A stretch of 64,000 nucleotides of DNA from Billgrantia kenyensis (lineage in GTDB: Bacteria > Pseudomonadota > Gammaproteobacteria > Pseudomonadales > Halomonadaceae), in contig NZ_JACEFT010000009.1 in the NCBI RefSeq assembly GCF_013697085.1, forward strand, positions 1-64,000, read 5' to 3'. Below are positions 24,941-33,076 of the stretch, one piece after another. The notes under the pieces are model-generated. The model ran no database searches. It was not told where the DNA came from and saw nothing but the letters and a program-made list of their open reading frames with translations. Both the position numbers and the translations under genes were made by a program. Numbering within the stretch: position 1 is the stretch's first letter; each line of letters begins with the position of its first letter.

Positions 24941-26419
24941 ATGTTTCCCCCATTCACTTTGCGCTATGCGCGCCTGCCGGAGCGCTTCTACGAGCGCTTC
25001 GACCCGGTGCCGGTGCGTGATCCCCAGTTGATCGCGTTCAACCGGCCGCTGGCCGAGTCGCTCGGCTTCGACCTTGCCGCCTTCGATGCCGAAGAGGCGG
25101 CGGTGTGGTTCTCCGGCAACGTGGTGCCGCACGGCTCGGAGCCGCTGGCCCAGGCCTATGCCGGGCATCAGTTCGGCGGCTTCGTGCCGCGGCTGGGTGA
25201 TGGGCGTGCGGTGCTGCTGGGCGAGGTGACCGACCGCGAGGGTCGGCTGCGTGATATCCAGCTCAAGGGCGCAGGCTGTACGCCCTTCTCCCGTGGGGGA
25301 GACGGCCGCTCGCCGCTGGGCCCGGTGCTGCGCGAATACCTGGTCAGTGAGGCGATGCACGCCATGGGTGTACCCACCACGCGGGCACTCGCCGCGGTGA
25401 CCACCGGCGAGCGGGTCATCCGGGGCATCCCTGAGCCGGGAGCCATTCTTGCCCGCGTCGCCTCCAGCCATATCCGTGTCGGCACCTTCCAGTACTTCGC
25501 CGCTCGCGGCGACCGCGAAGGGGTGCGCGAGCTGGCCGAACACGTCATCGAGCGCCACTACCCCGAGCTCGAGGACAGGCAGGGAGGCGGGCGCTACCTG
25601 GGGCTGCTCAAGGCGGTTCAGGCGCGCCAGGCGTCACTGATTGCCAGGTGGATGGGCATAGGCTTCATCCACGGGGTGATGAATACCGACAACACCTCGA
25701 TCTCGGGCGAAACCATCGACTTCGGTCCATGCGCCTTCATGGAGCAGTACGATCCGCAGATGGTCTTCAGTTCCATCGACGAGGGCGGGCGCTATGCCTA
25801 CTCGAACCAGCCATGGATCGCCCAGTGGAACCTGGCGCGGCTGGCCGAGACCCTGCTGCCGCTGATCGACGATGACAGCGAGCGCGCCGTCGAGCTCGCC
25901 ACCGAGGAGCTGCAGCGCTTCCCTGAGCAGTACGAAGCCGAGTGGCTGGCGGTGATGCGCGCCAAGCTCGGCCTGGGCAGTGAAGAGCCCGAAGACAAGA
26001 CGCTGATCGAGGCGCTGCTGGCCACCATGCATCGCGGCCGCGCCGACTTCACCCTGACTTTCAGGCACCTTGCCGAAGCTGCGGACAACCCTCAGGCGGA
26101 AGCCTCGCTGGTTGCACTGTTCGAACGCCCCGAGGAGATAGCCGGCTGGCTCGAAGAGTGGCGCGAACGGCTCGACCGGGAGCCGCAGCCTCAGGGCGAG
26201 CGCACGCGTCGGATGAAACTGGCCAGCCCGGCTTTCATCCCGCGCAACCATCGGGTCCAGCAGGCGCTGACCGCGGCCATGGACGAGGGCGACCTTGGCC
26301 CCTTCGAGGCGCTGCTCGACGTGGTCACCCAGCCCTACGATGACCAGCCAGGCCGCGACGAGTACGCGCGACCCGCAGCGCCCACCGAGCGCGTGTTTCG
26401 CACCTTCTGCGGCACCTGA
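24941..26419 (+). CDS. selO: Protein adenylyltransferase SelO (YdiU family)
   Basis: SelO pseudokinases transfer AMP to protein Ser, Thr or Tyr residues, linked to redox stress. The 492-residue protein shows PLAQAYAGHQFGGF, the substrate loop LKGAGCTPFSRGGDGRSPLG, RVGTFQYFAARGD and HGVMNTDNTSISGETIDFGPCAFME, which holds the catalytic residues and metal ligands. The start is the ATG with GGAG five bases upstream; the frame remains open far upstream, antisense to matB, but that is a GC-rich artefact. The usual C-terminal selenocysteine or Cys pair is represented by a Cys two codons before the end (FCGT). Confidence 0.93.
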   Translation: MFPPFTLRYARLPERFYERFDPVPVRDPQLIAFNRPLAESLGFDLAAFDAEEAAVWFSGNVVPHGSEPLAQAYAGHQFGGFVPRLGDGRAVLLGEVTDREGRLRDIQLKGAGCTPFSRGGDGRSPLGPVLREYLVSEAMHAMGVPTTRALAAVTTGERVIRGIPEPGAILARVASSHIRVGTFQYFAARGDREGVRELAEHVIERHYPELEDRQGGGRYLGLLKAVQARQASLIARWMGIGFIHGVMNTDNTSISGETIDFGPCAFMEQYDPQMVFSSIDEGGRYAYSNQPWIAQWNLARLAETLLPLIDDDSERAVELATEELQRFPEQYEAEWLAVMRAKLGLGSEEPEDKTLIEALLATMHRGRADFTLTFRHLAEAADNPQAEASLVALFERPEEIAGWLEEWRERLDREPQPQGERTRRMKLASPAFIPRNHRVQQALTAAMDEGDLGPFEALLDVVTQPYDDQPGRDEYARPAAPTERVFRTFCGT

Positions 26420-26428
26420 AGGCGCCGC

Positions 26429-27331
26429 TCATGTCGCGCCGAGGGTGGCGTGCAGCGTGCGCAACAGCTGTCGTGTCGCCGAATCCTCGGGCTCTCCCTG
26501 ACGTATCACCAGGTACCAGTACAGGTAGAGCCCCCGCTCGGTCAGGGCGACCGAGGCCAGCTCGCCTGCCGCCAGGTAGGGCGTGAGCGTCCAGGCCGGA
26601 AGGATGCTCACGCCCTGGCCGCAGCGGACCAAGGCCAGCACGGCTTCGGTGACACCCGCGCTGATCACCCGGGTGGGCAGGATACCGGCAGGACTGAACA
26701 GCTGTTCGTACTCGCGTCCCTTCTCCGGGGTGGTGTGGTAGGCCACGTACGGCTCGGCGGCGACATCCTCGGCGCTGACCCAGTCGTGCCGGGCCAGTGC
26801 GTGGTGGCAGGGCACCACCAGGCGCAGCTCGTCGCGTCGCAAGGCCATGGCTTCGAAACCGGTGGGCGGGTGGCTGCCGGCCACCAGGGCCAGGTCCACA
26901 TGGCCCTGGCGCAGCGCCCGCAGTGGCTCTCGCGAGACGTCCGGGACGACCTCCACCCCGATTTTCGAATCTTCGGCGGCGAATGCGGCCAGGCTCTCGG
27001 GAAGCCAGTGATAGCCGCCGCAGGCCTCGACGCCGAGTCGAACGATCCGCTCGATGTCGCCCGACAGGCGCTGGATATCCTGCTCCGCCCGTTCCAGCTC
27101 GGCCAGTACACCGCGGGCGGCATGCAGCAGGCGCTTGCCGGCGGAGGTCGGGTTCAGGCGGCGTTGACCGCGGGTGAATAGCGGGGCGCCCAGCAGCCGC
27201 TCCGCCTCCTTCAGCCGGTGGCTGAGTGCCGACTGGGTGAGTCCGAGCTGAACGGCGGCATCGGAAACGCTGCCGCTATCGGCGATGGCTACCATCATTT
27301 GCATCTGTCGAACGCTGAGTCGGGTAGGCAT
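26429..27331 (-). CDS. LysR-family regulator (MetR-like), divergent to kynABU
   Basis: A LysR regulator of 300 residues with an N-terminal helix-turn-helix (VSDAAVQLGLTQSALSHRLKEAERLLG) and a substrate-binding domain whose composition resembles MetR (VEACGGYHWLPESL, YVAYHTTPEKGREYEQLF). It is transcribed away from the kynurenine operon, with 100 bp between start codons, so control of kynA is likely. That gap is AT-rich and contains two copies of ATCAAA 18 bp apart (27345, 27363), a possible binding region. Confidence 0.88.
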   Translation of the reverse strand: MPTRLSVRQMQMMVAIADSGSVSDAAVQLGLTQSALSHRLKEAERLLGAPLFTRGQRRLNPTSAGKRLLHAARGVLAELERAEQDIQRLSGDIERIVRLGVEACGGYHWLPESLAAFAAEDSKIGVEVVPDVSREPLRALRQGHVDLALVAGSHPPTGFEAMALRRDELRLVVPCHHALARHDWVSAEDVAAEPYVAYHTTPEKGREYEQLFSPAGILPTRVISAGVTEAVLALVRCGQGVSILPAWTLTPYLAAGELASVALTERGLYLYWYLVIRQGEPEDSATRQLLRTLHATLGAT

Positions 27332-27431
27332 ATTAATTTATTTCATCAAAGGGCATCTTTTAATCAAATTTAAATGCCTGATGCCGGCTCGTAAACTGTC
27401 CCGGACACAACGACAAGACAGGAGTGGGGTC

Positions 27432-28301
27432 ATGGACAGGCCAGACGAAAAGGCGGCACGTCGTGCCCAGGTCGACCTTTCGCAGGAAGGGGTGCACTGG
27501 GACCAGCCGATGAGCTATGGCGACTACCTGCAGCTGGAGCCGCTGCTGTCGGCCCAGCGGCCGGGTACGGATGAGCATGACGAGATGCTGTTCATCGTCA
27601 TCCACCAGGTTTCAGAACTGTGGCTCAAGCAGTGCCTGCACGAGGCCCATGCCGCAGCGGCGCACATTGCCGCCGACCGGCTGCGCCCGGCGTTCAAGAT
27701 GCTCTCGCGGGTGGCGCGAATCCAGGCCCAGATGATCAACGCCTGGGAAGTGCTGGTGACCATGACGCCGGCGGACTACGCGCGCTTTCGCGACAGCCTG
27801 GGCCAGAGCTCGGGCTTTCAGTCGTTCCAGTACCGCGAACTCGAGTTCCTGCTCGGCAACAAGAATGCGGCGATGGTCGAGGTGCATCGTCGCCATCCCG
27901 AGCGCTATCGGCGCCTGAGCGAGGTGCTGCATGCACCAAGTCTCTACGATATCAGCCTGCAGCTGCTGGCCCGGCGTGGCTTCGCGCTTCCTGATACGGT
28001 CATTGCGCGGGACTGGTCGGAGCCCTATCGGCCCTGCGGCGAGGTGGAGCAGGCCTGGGCGGCGGTCTATCGCGATACCGAACGCCACTGGGAGCTCTAC
28101 GAACTGGCCGAGAAGCTGGTCGACACCGAGTACCACTTCCACCAGTGGCGCTTCAGCCATTTGAAGACCGTGGAGCGCATCATCGGACAAAAACCCGGTA
28201 CCGGCGGCACCGGCGGGGTCTCGTTCCTGGCCAAGGCGTTGGAGCTGGAGTTCTTCCCCGAGCTGTGGTCGGTTCGCACCACGCTGGAGGAGGGCACCTG
28301 A
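27432..28301 (+). CDS. kynA: Tryptophan 2,3-dioxygenase
   Basis: Haem enzyme that opens the indole ring of L-tryptophan to N-formylkynurenine. The 289-residue protein has EMLFIVIHQVSELWLKQ (substrate-binding His), SGFQSFQYRELEFLLGNKN, the haem-ligand region YHFHQWRFSHLKTVERIIG and the C-terminal KPGTGGTGG loop. The ATG at 27432 is supported by AGGAG upstream; the frame opens earlier, within the regulator promoter, without a ribosome site. First gene of kynA-kynB-kynU; its stop overlaps the kynB start (TGATG). Confidence 0.97.
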   Translation: MDRPDEKAARRAQVDLSQEGVHWDQPMSYGDYLQLEPLLSAQRPGTDEHDEMLFIVIHQVSELWLKQCLHEAHAAAAHIAADRLRPAFKMLSRVARIQAQMINAWEVLVTMTPADYARFRDSLGQSSGFQSFQYRELEFLLGNKNAAMVEVHRRHPERYRRLSEVLHAPSLYDISLQLLARRGFALPDTVIARDWSEPYRPCGEVEQAWAAVYRDTERHWELYELAEKLVDTEYHFHQWRFSHLKTVERIIGQKPGTGGTGGVSFLAKALELEFFPELWSVRTTLEEGT

Positions 28302-28933
28302 TGAGCCGCCTCTACGATATCTCCCAATTGATGCGGGCCGGCATGCCGGTGTGGCCCGGCGACACCTCCTTTGCCCACGAGCCGACCTGGGTGCTTGACG
28401 GGCAGTGCCCGGTCAACGTCTCGCGGCTGACGCTCTCCACCCACACCGGCACCCATGCCGATGCGCCGAGTCACTACGCCGTGGATGGCCAGGCCATCGA
28501 AGGCGTGGATCTGGCGCCCTATCTCGGCCCCTGCGTGGTGTTGGACATGCGCCATGCCGGCCCGGTGGTACAGCCCGATCATCTGCTGCCCGTGCTGCCA
28601 GCGCGCGTCGAGCGGGTGCTGCTGCGCACCTGGGAGCGCTTTCCCCAAGATGGCTGGCGCAGCGACTTCACCACGATTGCGCCGGAGAGCATCGACCTGC
28701 TGGCCGAGCGCGGCGCCCGGTTGATCGGCGTGGACAGCCCCTCGCTCGATCCCGAGGTGGACAGCCGCCTGCTGGCGCACTGGCGGGTGCACCAGCATGG
28801 TATGGCAATTCTTGAAGGGCTGGTGCTGGACGCAGTACCGCCGGGCCATTATGAGCTGATCGCCCTGCCGCTGAAGCTGGCCGGGGCCGACGCCTCGCCG
28901 GTGCGGGCGCTGCTTCGCGAGTTGGATGGATAG
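28301..28933 (+). CDS. kynB: Kynurenine formamidase (cyclase family)
   Basis: Metal-dependent hydrolase converting N-formylkynurenine to kynurenine and formate. The 210-residue product has DISQLMRAGMPVWPGD, the metal-binding motif HTGTHADAPSHY and GVDSPSLDPE. Length is normal for KynB. It starts one base inside the kynA stop, so translation is coupled. Confidence 0.95.
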   Translation: MSRLYDISQLMRAGMPVWPGDTSFAHEPTWVLDGQCPVNVSRLTLSTHTGTHADAPSHYAVDGQAIEGVDLAPYLGPCVVLDMRHAGPVVQPDHLLPVLPARVERVLLRTWERFPQDGWRSDFTTIAPESIDLLAERGARLIGVDSPSLDPEVDSRLLAHWRVHQHGMAILEGLVLDAVPPGHYELIALPLKLAGADASPVRALLRELDG

Positions 28934-29011
28934 CGGCGCGAGCTGGCTTGATGCTGTACGAGCTGATGAGCGCTTTCCCGATTCAAATTTCTCCTTGTGC
29001 CGGAGCCGACC

Positions 29012-30262
29012 ATGCCCCTGACCCTCGATGAGGTCCGCGAGCAGGACCGACAGGACCCGCTGGCCCCCTTCAGAAGCCGCTTCGCCCTGCCGCAAGGCAC
29101 GATCTATCTCGATGGCAACTCCCTGGGTGCCCAGCCGAGTGCCGCCGTGGGAGCCGTCGATGGACTGATGGCGCAGTGGCGCGATTCGCTGATCCAGGGC
29201 TGGAACCAGGGCTGGTTCGACGCCCCGGAGCGGCTCGGCGACCGGCTGGCGCCGTTGCTGGGCGCCGCGCCGGGAGAAGTGCTGGTGACAGACACCATCA
29301 CCCACAACATCTTCAAGCTGCTGGGCTATATCGTCGAAGGGCAGGGGATCACCGAAGGGCAGGAGAGGGCGCGGCCGGTGATTCTCAGCGAAGGCGGCAA
29401 CTTTCCCACCGACGGCTATATCGCCCAGGGCTTCTGCCGCTTCGGCGGCTTCGAGCATCGGGTGGTGCCGGAAGGTGAAGCGCTGGATACCTACCTCGAC
29501 GCGCGGGTGGCGGCGGTGGTGCTCAGCCAGGTGCACTATCGCACCGGACGTCTGCGCGACATGGCGGCGATCACCCGGCAGGTGCATGCCAGCGGCGCCG
29601 AGGTGATCTGGGACCTGGCCCACTCGGCCGGGGCGCTGCCCGTCGACCTCACCGCCTGCGGGGTACGCTACGCGGTGGGCTGCAGCTACAAGTACCTCAA
29701 CGGCGGCCCCGGCGCGCCGGCCTTCCTCTACGTTCGCCACGACTGCCAGGGCCAGGCATGGCAACCGCTGTCGGGCTGGCTGGGCCATGCGGCGCCATTC
29801 GCCTTCGAGGCCGACTACGACCCTGCACCGGGCATCTCGCGCTTTCGTACCGGCACCCATTCGCCGCTGGCCTTTGCAGCGCTGGAGGCGTCGTTGACGC
29901 TGTGGCAAGAGGTGGACCTCGGCCAGCTGCGGCGCAAGAGCCAGCGCCTGATCGAGCTGTTTCGCGAGTCGTTGAGCGACTGCCTGGGTGAACACGGCAT
30001 CAGTGACATCACGCCGGAGGAGGCGCAGCGCGGTAGCCAGGTAGGGTTGGTGGAAAGAGAACACGGCTATGCCATCGTTCAGGCGCTGATTGCACGCGGC
30101 GTGATCGGCGATTACCGCGAGCCGGGGCTGATGCGCTTCGGTTTCGCGCCCCTTTACCTGAGCCACGAGGATGTCTGGCGGGCGGCCCAGCACCTGCGCG
30201 AGGTGCTGGCCGAAGGCGAGTATCTGGCCCTGCGCTTCCAGCAGCGCGGGGCGGTGACCTGA
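29012..30262 (+). CDS. kynU: Kynureninase
   Basis: PLP enzyme that cleaves kynurenine to anthranilate and alanine. The 416-residue protein has YLDGNSLGAQP near the start, TDTITHNIFKLLGYI, the PLP-phosphate region WDLAHSAGALPVDL and the Schiff-base Lys in GCSYKYLNGGPG. I chose the ATG at 29012 (GGAG seven bases upstream) over a GTG at 28997. A 78-bp gap separates it from kynB. With kynA and kynB it makes anthranilate; no anthranilate-degrading genes are present, so the product may feed quinolone or tryptophan synthesis or a distant degradation locus. Confidence 0.96.
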   Translation: MPLTLDEVREQDRQDPLAPFRSRFALPQGTIYLDGNSLGAQPSAAVGAVDGLMAQWRDSLIQGWNQGWFDAPERLGDRLAPLLGAAPGEVLVTDTITHNIFKLLGYIVEGQGITEGQERARPVILSEGGNFPTDGYIAQGFCRFGGFEHRVVPEGEALDTYLDARVAAVVLSQVHYRTGRLRDMAAITRQVHASGAEVIWDLAHSAGALPVDLTACGVRYAVGCSYKYLNGGPGAPAFLYVRHDCQGQAWQPLSGWLGHAAPFAFEADYDPAPGISRFRTGTHSPLAFAALEASLTLWQEVDLGQLRRKSQRLIELFRESLSDCLGEHGISDITPEEAQRGSQVGLVEREHGYAIVQALIARGVIGDYREPGLMRFGFAPLYLSHEDVWRAAQHLREVLAEGEYLALRFQQRGAVT

Positions 30263-30310
30263 GCAGGGCAGCCCAGGGCACCGTCGGATTCTGCAGGCGC
30301 TGCGCCTTCC

Positions 30311-31249
30311 TCAAGCCTCGGGCAGCACCAGCGCTCGCGCTTCTCCCATCAGCAGCGCGCGGTTGGCCTCCAGCGCCTCGCGCAGGAAGTCCCACAGCAG
30401 GCGTACCCGCGCCAGGCGGCGCTGCTCCTGGCGGGCGGTGATCCAGAACTGGCGTACGATCTCCACTTCATCGTCCAGCACGCTGTGAAGCGTGTCGCCG
30501 CTCTCGGCCATGAAACAGGGCAGCACGGCGAGCCCTGCCCCCTGCAGGGCAGCGGCGTGCTGGGTGGTGACACTGGTGCTTCGAATCGAGAAGTGCGGTG
30601 CCGTGCCCACCACTGCCGGGTCGAGCAGCGGGTCGAGATAGTTGAGCTGCTCGCTGAAGATCAGGTCGTCGACATAGCCGATCAGTCGGTGCCCGCCCAG
30701 CTCGGCGAGCCGTGAGGGACGGCCATGACGTGTCAGGTACGCCTCGCTGGCGTAGAGCCGCAGGCGATAGTCGCACAGTCGCGAGATGACCAGTCCTTGG
30801 CTGGCCGGGCGTTCCACGGTGATGGCGAGGTCTGCTTCGTGACGGCTGAGGTTGACCACCCGGGGCAGGGCGAGCAGGTCCAGCGTGATGCCGGGGTGGC
30901 GTGCGCAGAAGGCCGAAAGCAGCGGGGCGATGACCCAGGTACCGAAACCCTCGGTCACGCCGAGGCGGATCTGGCCGCTGAGCTGACGATCCTTGTCGGC
31001 CAGGCTTTCGCTCGCCTCGAAGGCATAGCGGGCCATCTCCTCGGCGTGGGCCAGCAGCTGCTGGCCGGCTTCGGTCAGGTGATAGCCGTGGGTGCTACGC
31101 TCGAAGAGTTGGGTATTGAGTTTCTGCTCGAAACGCCGGGTGCGCCGCGACAGCGTGGAGTGGTCGACCCCCAGGCGCCGGGCGGCATCGGTGAGCCGTT
31201 GGCTGCGGGCCACTTCGAGAAAGATCTGGATGTCCTGCCAGTCGAGCAT
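30311..31249 (-). CDS. LysR-family regulator divergent to mmsA
   Basis: A 312-residue LysR regulator with helix-turn-helix RLTDAARRLGVDHSTLSRRTRRFEQKL and a C-terminal effector domain (GQIRLGVTEGFGTWVIAPLL, DLAITVERP). It reads away from mmsA across a 193-bp gap holding two similar palindromes, so regulation of mmsA and of itself is probable. Confidence 0.88.
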   Translation of the reverse strand: MLDWQDIQIFLEVARSQRLTDAARRLGVDHSTLSRRTRRFEQKLNTQLFERSTHGYHLTEAGQQLLAHAEEMARYAFEASESLADKDRQLSGQIRLGVTEGFGTWVIAPLLSAFCARHPGITLDLLALPRVVNLSRHEADLAITVERPASQGLVISRLCDYRLRLYASEAYLTRHGRPSRLAELGGHRLIGYVDDLIFSEQLNYLDPLLDPAVVGTAPHFSIRSTSVTTQHAAALQGAGLAVLPCFMAESGDTLHSVLDDEVEIVRQFWITARQEQRRLARVRLLWDFLREALEANRALLMGEARALVLPEA

Positions 31250-31286
31250 GAGCGGCGTCTCGGGTGAGCTTCTGGAGCAGAGTTAT

Positions 31287-31304
31287 TTGTGCATTTTTGC
31301 ACAA
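31287..31304. promoter_or_regulatory. Palindrome TTGTGCA-N4-TGCACAA (LysR-type site)
   Basis: Perfect 7-bp arms around TTTT, fitting the T-N11-A layout of LysR sites, 38 bp upstream of the LysR start. A second, shorter site of the same form is at 31372. Confidence 0.6.
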
Positions 31305-31371
31305 CGATTGTGAAGAAGTATGCATTGTCACGTCCACGCGCGGCTATATAGACTCGAGTTCATCATGATTC

Positions 31372-31385
31372 GTGTATTTCTACAC
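31372..31385. promoter_or_regulatory. Palindrome GTGTA-N4-TACAC
   Basis: Five-base arms around TTTC, similar in form to the site at 31287. The centres are 83 bp apart, about eight helical turns, which would allow a looped LysR tetramer. It lies 58 bp before mmsA. Confidence 0.5.
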
Positions 31386-31442
31386 AGAAAGTCTAATCGG
31401 CACATCGAATAACGACGACAACCACGATAGGAGCACAGCGCC

Positions 31443-32942
31443 ATGTCCATTCGCGAGATTCCCATGTTCATCGACGGCCAGGCCGTCCCGTCACAGAGCC
31501 AGGAGTGGCGCGACGTGGTCAACCCCGCCACCCAGGAAGTGGTGGCGCGGGTGCCGTTCTGCACCGCCGAGGAGGTCGACCGTGCTGTGGCCAGCGCCAA
31601 GGCCGCGTTCAAGGAGTGGCGCAAGACGCCGCTGGCCAAGCGCCAGCGCATCATGCTCAAGCTGCAGGCACTGATTCGCGAGCACACCGAAGAACTGGCC
31701 GCGCTGATCACCGAGGAGCACGGCAAGACCCTGCCCGACGCCGCCGGTGAAGTGGGTCGCGGCCTCGAGGTAGTGGAGCACGCCTGCTCGATCACCTCGC
31801 TGCAGCTGGGCGAGCTGGCCGAGAACGCGGCGGGCGAGGTCGACGTCTACACCCTCAACCAGCCGCTGGGGGTGGGTGCGGGTATCACTGCCTTCAACTT
31901 CCCGATCATGCTGCCCTGCTTCATGTTTCCGCTGGCCATCGCCAGCGGCAACACCTTCGTGCTCAAGCCCTCCGAGCAGGATCCTAGCTCCACCATGCGC
32001 CTGGTCGAGCTGGCCCACGAGGCGGGTGTGCCGGCCGGCGTGCTCAGCGTGGTGCACGGCGGTCCCGACGTGGCCAACCAGATCTGCGACCACCCGGACA
32101 TCAAGGCGCTCTCCTTCATCGGCTCCACTCATGTCGGTACTCACATCTACCGTCGTGCCTCCGAGGCGGGCAAGCGGGTGCAGTCGATGATGGGCGCCAA
32201 GAACCACTGCGTGGTCATGCCGGATGCCAACCGCAGCCAGGCCATCAACAACCTGCTGGGCTCGGCCTTCGGTGCCGCCGGTCAACGCTGCATGGCTAAC
32301 TCGGTAGTGGTGCTGGTGGGCGAAGCTAACCAGTGGCTCGATGACATCGTCGAAGGTGCTCGTGGCATGAAGGTAGGCCCTGGCACCCAGCGTGATGCCG
32401 ATCTCGGCCCGCTGGTTTCTCCCGCCGCCAAGGAGCGCGTGGAGCGCCTGATCGATGCCGGCGAGAAGGAGGGTGCCAGGCTGCTGGTGGACGGCCGCGG
32501 CTATCAGGAGGAGGGCTATCCGGACGGCAACTTCGTCGGCGCCACCGTGTTCGCCGACGTCAAGCCCGAGATGAGTATCTACCGTGAGGAGATCTTCGGC
32601 CCGGTGCTGTGCGTGGTGAGCGTCGATACCCTGGACGAGGCGATCGAGTTCATCAACGCCAACCCCAACGGCAACGGCACCTCGATCTTCACCAACTCCG
32701 GCTGGGTGGCGCGTCGCTTCGAGACCGACATCGACGTCGGCCAGGTGGGTATCAACGTGCCGATCCCGGTGCCGGTGGCCTACTTCAGCTTCACCGGCTC
32801 GCGGGCCTCGAAGCTGGGCGACCTGGGCCCCAACGGCAAGCAGGCCATCGCCTTCTGGACCCAGACCAAGACCGTCACTGCGCGCTGGTTCGAGCCGGAA
32901 AACGTCTCCAGCGGCATCAACAGCACCATCTCGCTGAGCTGA
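31443..32942 (+). CDS. mmsA: CoA-acylating methylmalonate-semialdehyde dehydrogenase
   Basis: Oxidises methylmalonate semialdehyde (valine, thymine, inositol routes) or malonate semialdehyde to propionyl-CoA or acetyl-CoA. The 499-residue enzyme has ITAFNFPIMLPCFMFPLAI, KPSEQDPSSTM, FIGSTHVG and the catalytic Cys in GAAGQRCMANS, with the MmsA-typical NHCVVMPDAN. Start ATG has AGGAG about ten bases upstream. It stands alone, without mmsB or an omega-transaminase, and is followed by a hairpin. Confidence 0.95.
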   Translation: MSIREIPMFIDGQAVPSQSQEWRDVVNPATQEVVARVPFCTAEEVDRAVASAKAAFKEWRKTPLAKRQRIMLKLQALIREHTEELAALITEEHGKTLPDAAGEVGRGLEVVEHACSITSLQLGELAENAAGEVDVYTLNQPLGVGAGITAFNFPIMLPCFMFPLAIASGNTFVLKPSEQDPSSTMRLVELAHEAGVPAGVLSVVHGGPDVANQICDHPDIKALSFIGSTHVGTHIYRRASEAGKRVQSMMGAKNHCVVMPDANRSQAINNLLGSAFGAAGQRCMANSVVVLVGEANQWLDDIVEGARGMKVGPGTQRDADLGPLVSPAAKERVERLIDAGEKEGARLLVDGRGYQEEGYPDGNFVGATVFADVKPEMSIYREEIFGPVLCVVSVDTLDEAIEFINANPNGNGTSIFTNSGWVARRFETDIDVGQVGINVPIPVPVAYFSFTGSRASKLGDLGPNGKQAIAFWTQTKTVTARWFEPENVSSGINSTISLS

Positions 32943-32968
32943 CGTCGGCCCGACCGATGGGCCAACCA

Positions 32969-32998
32969 AACGGCTCCGTCCCGCAGGGCGGAGCCGTT
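32969..32998 (+). terminator. Terminator-like hairpin after mmsA
   Basis: AACGGCTCCG pairs perfectly with CGGAGCCGTT, and the loop adds CCC/GGG pairs. No strong T run follows (CGGTTAAAC). Confidence 0.6.
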
Positions 32999-33076
32999 CG
33001 GTTAAACGGGGTAACCAGGGGTCAAACCTGCTAGAGTGGAGGCATCGTAAGGACACGATAAAGGGAGGCGGTGCCC

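Noticed and set aside
28097-30193. 698-codon minus-strand frame across kynB-kynU
   Set aside because: Antisense to three well-identified enzymes; His/Gln/Arg-rich low-complexity product typical of antisense frames.
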